From: Crotophaga sulcirostris
Taxonomy: Eukaryota > Chordata > Aves > Cuculiformes > Crotophagidae
Length of the DNA stretch: 64,000 nucleotides
Assembly (NCBI GenBank): GCA_013397455.1
Contig: VYZB01000024.1
Span: forward strand, 2,699,056-2,763,055
Direction: 5' to 3'
Shown: in pieces, positions 60,897-64,000 of the stretch
Numbering within the stretch: the stretch's first letter is position 1
How the letters are laid out: the number at the start of each line of letters is the position of its first letter
Position numbers and translations under genes: made by a program
The notes under the pieces: model-generated
Told to the model about the DNA's origin: nothing
The model's input: only the letters and a program-made list of their open reading frames with translations
The model's database searches: none

Positions 60897-63800
60897 GCCT
60901 CTATGATTATTTTTCCAGATAGTAAATCAGTACCAGAACTCCCTGGTGTCTGTGGCTCCTCTGAAACTGATGGACAGAAATGTCATAGTTTTGGTTGATA
61001 GTGGTTCTGACACTGCAGAGCTGGTGTCTAACCCATGCCATATCCCACCGGCATGCCCAGCTCCCTTCACCTGTACTGGGGCAAGAGGAGGGTCTGCCTG
61101 CCCCAGGACTTACAGCCAATGTTTCAAGTCATTAACCCCTTGACCAAGCAGAAGCATGGCATGTCTATTGCCCGTTTAGATTAGTGTATCAGGAATTTTG
61201 CCTGAAATGTGGCCTCTCCCCACATCTGTTCCCATTTCTCTGAAACTGGCAGGTTCCCTTGAACTTACTGTCTGAGGTAAAAAAAAAAAAGCTTATTTCC
61301 ATCAGCTTACCATGAATTTGTCACCTCAGCAGTGTCAGGAAGAGCAGTGAGTGCTGACCTCTTAGACCAGAATGTGATACAAAAACCAGCCATTATATCC
61401 TAATGAGATGAGGTAGGCCAAATGTCTCCAGAATGGATTCTGCCTTCACTTATAATATGCACACCTGGCATCTCAGCGCTTGTGCACTCTCAACATTATA
61501 ATTGGAAAATGGCTAATACAGCTCACCTCCTCCTGTGACTTCATGGTTTAAGTAGTTGCAAATTTTCTATAGGGTCCCTCTGCCACCCATTTACTTTTTT
61601 AATGCTAAATGTATTGTGGAGCTGGAGAAAAATAAATAAAAAGAGAGATACAGTGTGACCCTAACTAGACAAGGAAAAGCACATATTTGGTTTCCAAGGA
61701 TGCATTTCTCTCTCTACCTTTTAATGAAGTTAAAACATCTCACCTGCCTTTGTAGAAGTACTTTGAGACCAATGGAGAAAAATAGAATATACAGTCAGTT
61801 ATTATTAGTAGTATACCTATTGTTATTATTACTATTATGTCCCTTGGTAGACTTTTTAAACCACTGTTAAAATACAACCTTCTGAGCCCGCTCCGCTTTG
61901 ATGACCAGCTATCTAGCTCACCCAAACAGCATTGCACAAAATTATATCAAAGAGTAGATGGTGTTTTATGCTGTTACTCTAAGGATACATTTCGAAAAAA
62001 GTAAACACAATGCCTGGAAGTGACACATACACATAGTAACAGCCAGTTTGAATTCCACTCACATAACATGGAGGTTTTAGTTCATGACATTAAAATTAAA
62101 GCAGACTATGGAGACTCTCAGTTCAAAGAGAAAATATAATCACTGTCATGTAAGAAGTGGTCAGTGGAAACCAATGAAAACTAGAGGTGCTTATTACTTC
62201 TTGCTGTTTAGGGCAGACTGTGTACGACAGGGGAGACTGTGGAGGTGTTAAGATGCTCATATGAGCAATTAATTTATAGAAATATCTCTGAGGTCAAAGC
62301 TCACCATAAGACTTTTTGTTATTGTGGATGGAACACAAAACCTAAAGAAGCCAGGAAACTTTTAATAAAAAAAAACCAAACCAGACCAAACCAAAACAGA
62401 AAAAAAAGAATGAACCAACAAACAAATGGGAGGGAAAAAAAAAAGACAACAGCATCCAATGAAACAACTGGCAGGTATGGAAATAAGCATTTTTCCTTTA
62501 AACTACTGTGTCCTAATATTAAAAACTGGTGATACAGCAGCCAGAAAACAATTTTTTTCAGTGTAAATTTGAGGGCAATTTTGGGCATTAAAGAGGCATT
62601 AAAAACCCAAGTAGAGAACTGAGAATATTTGAGGGAAATTTTTTCCCTAGATTGGTGTTATCCTTTCCTTTACATTGTTAGGGATTCATAGGAGCAAGAA
62701 AATTGACCTACTGGAAAAACTTAGTATTCAGTGTATGTTCATATCTTGTTTCTGCAGAGGATTAGCTACTTTCTGAGTGGAAGCACAAGAACCCTCATGT
62801 CAATAATTACCAAATCATCTGCCCACAGATTTTTTCCCAACTCCTCCGCCGTCTCCTACATTCACCTGCTCAGAGATACAGCATGAAATTTACATTTCCA
62901 AAGTTTTGAAAGTTTAATGAAAACAAAAACCCCAATGGCTTCTAGATTTTCAGTTCCAGTTTGAATTCTATTTGGTTCTTGTCTTTGTTAGTACCTCGAA
63001 ACAATGAGTGTTAGTGGTTTAAAAAACATTAAGCCCATTTCCGTAAGCGTGAATCTTACATATCCTGCCTTGCATGAATGGTCCCTTGCTGTGGTGTTGA
63101 GCAAGGCAGGAGACAGCCTTTGACCTCTCTGAGCTGCTACTGAACATGGAGGCACAGGCGATGGGACATCCGTAGCTCTGTTTGTGTGGCCCAAGGTCTG
63201 GCCACCTTGAAGCCTCAGTTACCTATTGGTAGGTAATATGTTCTCTGCTTGACGTTGGCCATGCAATATCACCAGAAGCACCAGCGGGGTACAGAGTGAT
63301 AGGCTGGTACCGTGGTGATGGACAAGGTGGGCCCATGCTTCCTCCCCCAACACAACTTTGAATTCAGCAAATCTCTGGCTCTCATCCAAGGAGAGAGACT
63401 GCAGCTTGGAGATGGCAGTACCTATGTGCTCAGTGGTCTGCTTACTTGGTGGTTGACCAAGATTTACATCTCCAGACTCAGAAGCAGCTTTGTTTCTCTG
63501 ACCTCTTTCATGAAAACATCATCCTTTCTGCTTAGATGTTCATCAGTTCTTGCTGTTTCCTTGGCTTTAAATGAGGTTATAATCCTGCAAATGTGAATTC
63601 TCCACTAGTTGCAAGGAAGTCTTCAAGGAAACCAGCAAAGTGCTTTGGGTAGAAAGTAGGAGAGAAATGCAAGTGGTGTTAGTGTGGCAAACTGTGGTTT
63701 TGGTTTTAATAAAAATTGAATCCCTGTGGCTGAAGATGACACACTGTTGTTTCTCGATTTTAATTAATAAAAGAAAATATGCTGATAATATTTATTCTCT

Positions 63801-64000
63801 CCATGACTAATTCCGATTATAACTAGCTACAATAAGAAAATGCAACAAATCAGACCTGTTCATCTCCATCCATCACATTAATCACATTAATCTAGACTCC
63901 TTGCCCTGAAAGTGTTGAGGAAGCACTAAGCATAGCAAGAGCTGATTACTTAGATCTTAGGCTGCAGTTACTTCAAAGTAATTGAAGGTGGATACCAGGT
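60897..64000. other. Unassigned non-coding DNA to the window end
   Basis: The first 250 bp contain an open frame behind a good splice acceptor (see findings). An A-rich tract runs from 62363 to 62446. CACATTAAT is repeated in tandem near 63875-63892. The open frames at 62988-63194 and 63312-63596 have no recognisable features. No gene is supported. Confidence 0.5.
62363..62446 (+). repeat. A-rich simple repeat
   Basis: This is an A-dominated tract with CCAAA and GGGAGGG interruptions. The minus-strand frame across it encodes a phenylalanine-rich artefact. Confidence 0.8.

Noticed and set aside
62319..62588. Minus-strand 89-codon frame with hydrophobic, phenylalanine-rich stretches resembling membrane segments
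   Set aside because: It is produced by translating the A-rich simple repeat in antisense.

Overview
The window looks like a gene-poor, AT-rich stretch of a bird nuclear genome, either intergenic or inside a very large intron. The bird assignment rests on repeats I can recognise. There are seven CR1 LINE copies with the usual severe 5' truncation and short 3' octamer tails. There are also two LTRs of the avian ERVL type, both opening with a version of the TGTTGTGGTTTG motif. I see no bacterial-style gene organisation, no tRNA or rRNA gene, no CRISPR array and no convincing protein-coding gene. Every long open frame is part of a repeat, antisense to one, or best explained by chance.

Layout: 1-3980 is unassigned; 3981-4943 is a decayed CR1 that still carries the FADD motif of reverse transcriptase; 5380-5560 and 6576-6750 are two diverged copies of one ~175-bp segment, 1.2 kb apart; 11.24, 15.77 and 20.94 kb hold CR1 3' ends; 22416-23094 is a solo ERVL-type LTR with a near-perfect 5-bp target duplication; 23677-23868 is a minus-strand CR1 end abutting a hAT-like terminal inverted repeat (23881-23913); 28418-28790 is another CR1; 41209-41857 is the youngest-looking CR1, with about 183 uninterrupted codons; 55300-55512 is a minus-strand LTR fragment; 56225-58440 is a minus-strand, heavily mutated RTE-clade-like LINE with recognisable endonuclease and reverse transcriptase pieces; 60760-60896 is the 3' tail of an ancient amniote retroposon. 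The rest is unique-looking AT-rich DNA with short microsatellites, A-rich tracts and small tandem duplications.

No gene set works together here. The most interesting observation is the RTE-like LINE relic at 56.2-58.4 kb, because RTE elements are patchy in birds. Next come the two CR1 tail types, one of which (GATACTGT) belongs to the least decayed copies, and a few exon-like segments with strong splice signals (26219-26274 with 27528-27548; 38514-38644) that need homology or RNA evidence. All element boundaries were read by eye and are approximate to about 10-30 bp unless a target duplication fixes them.
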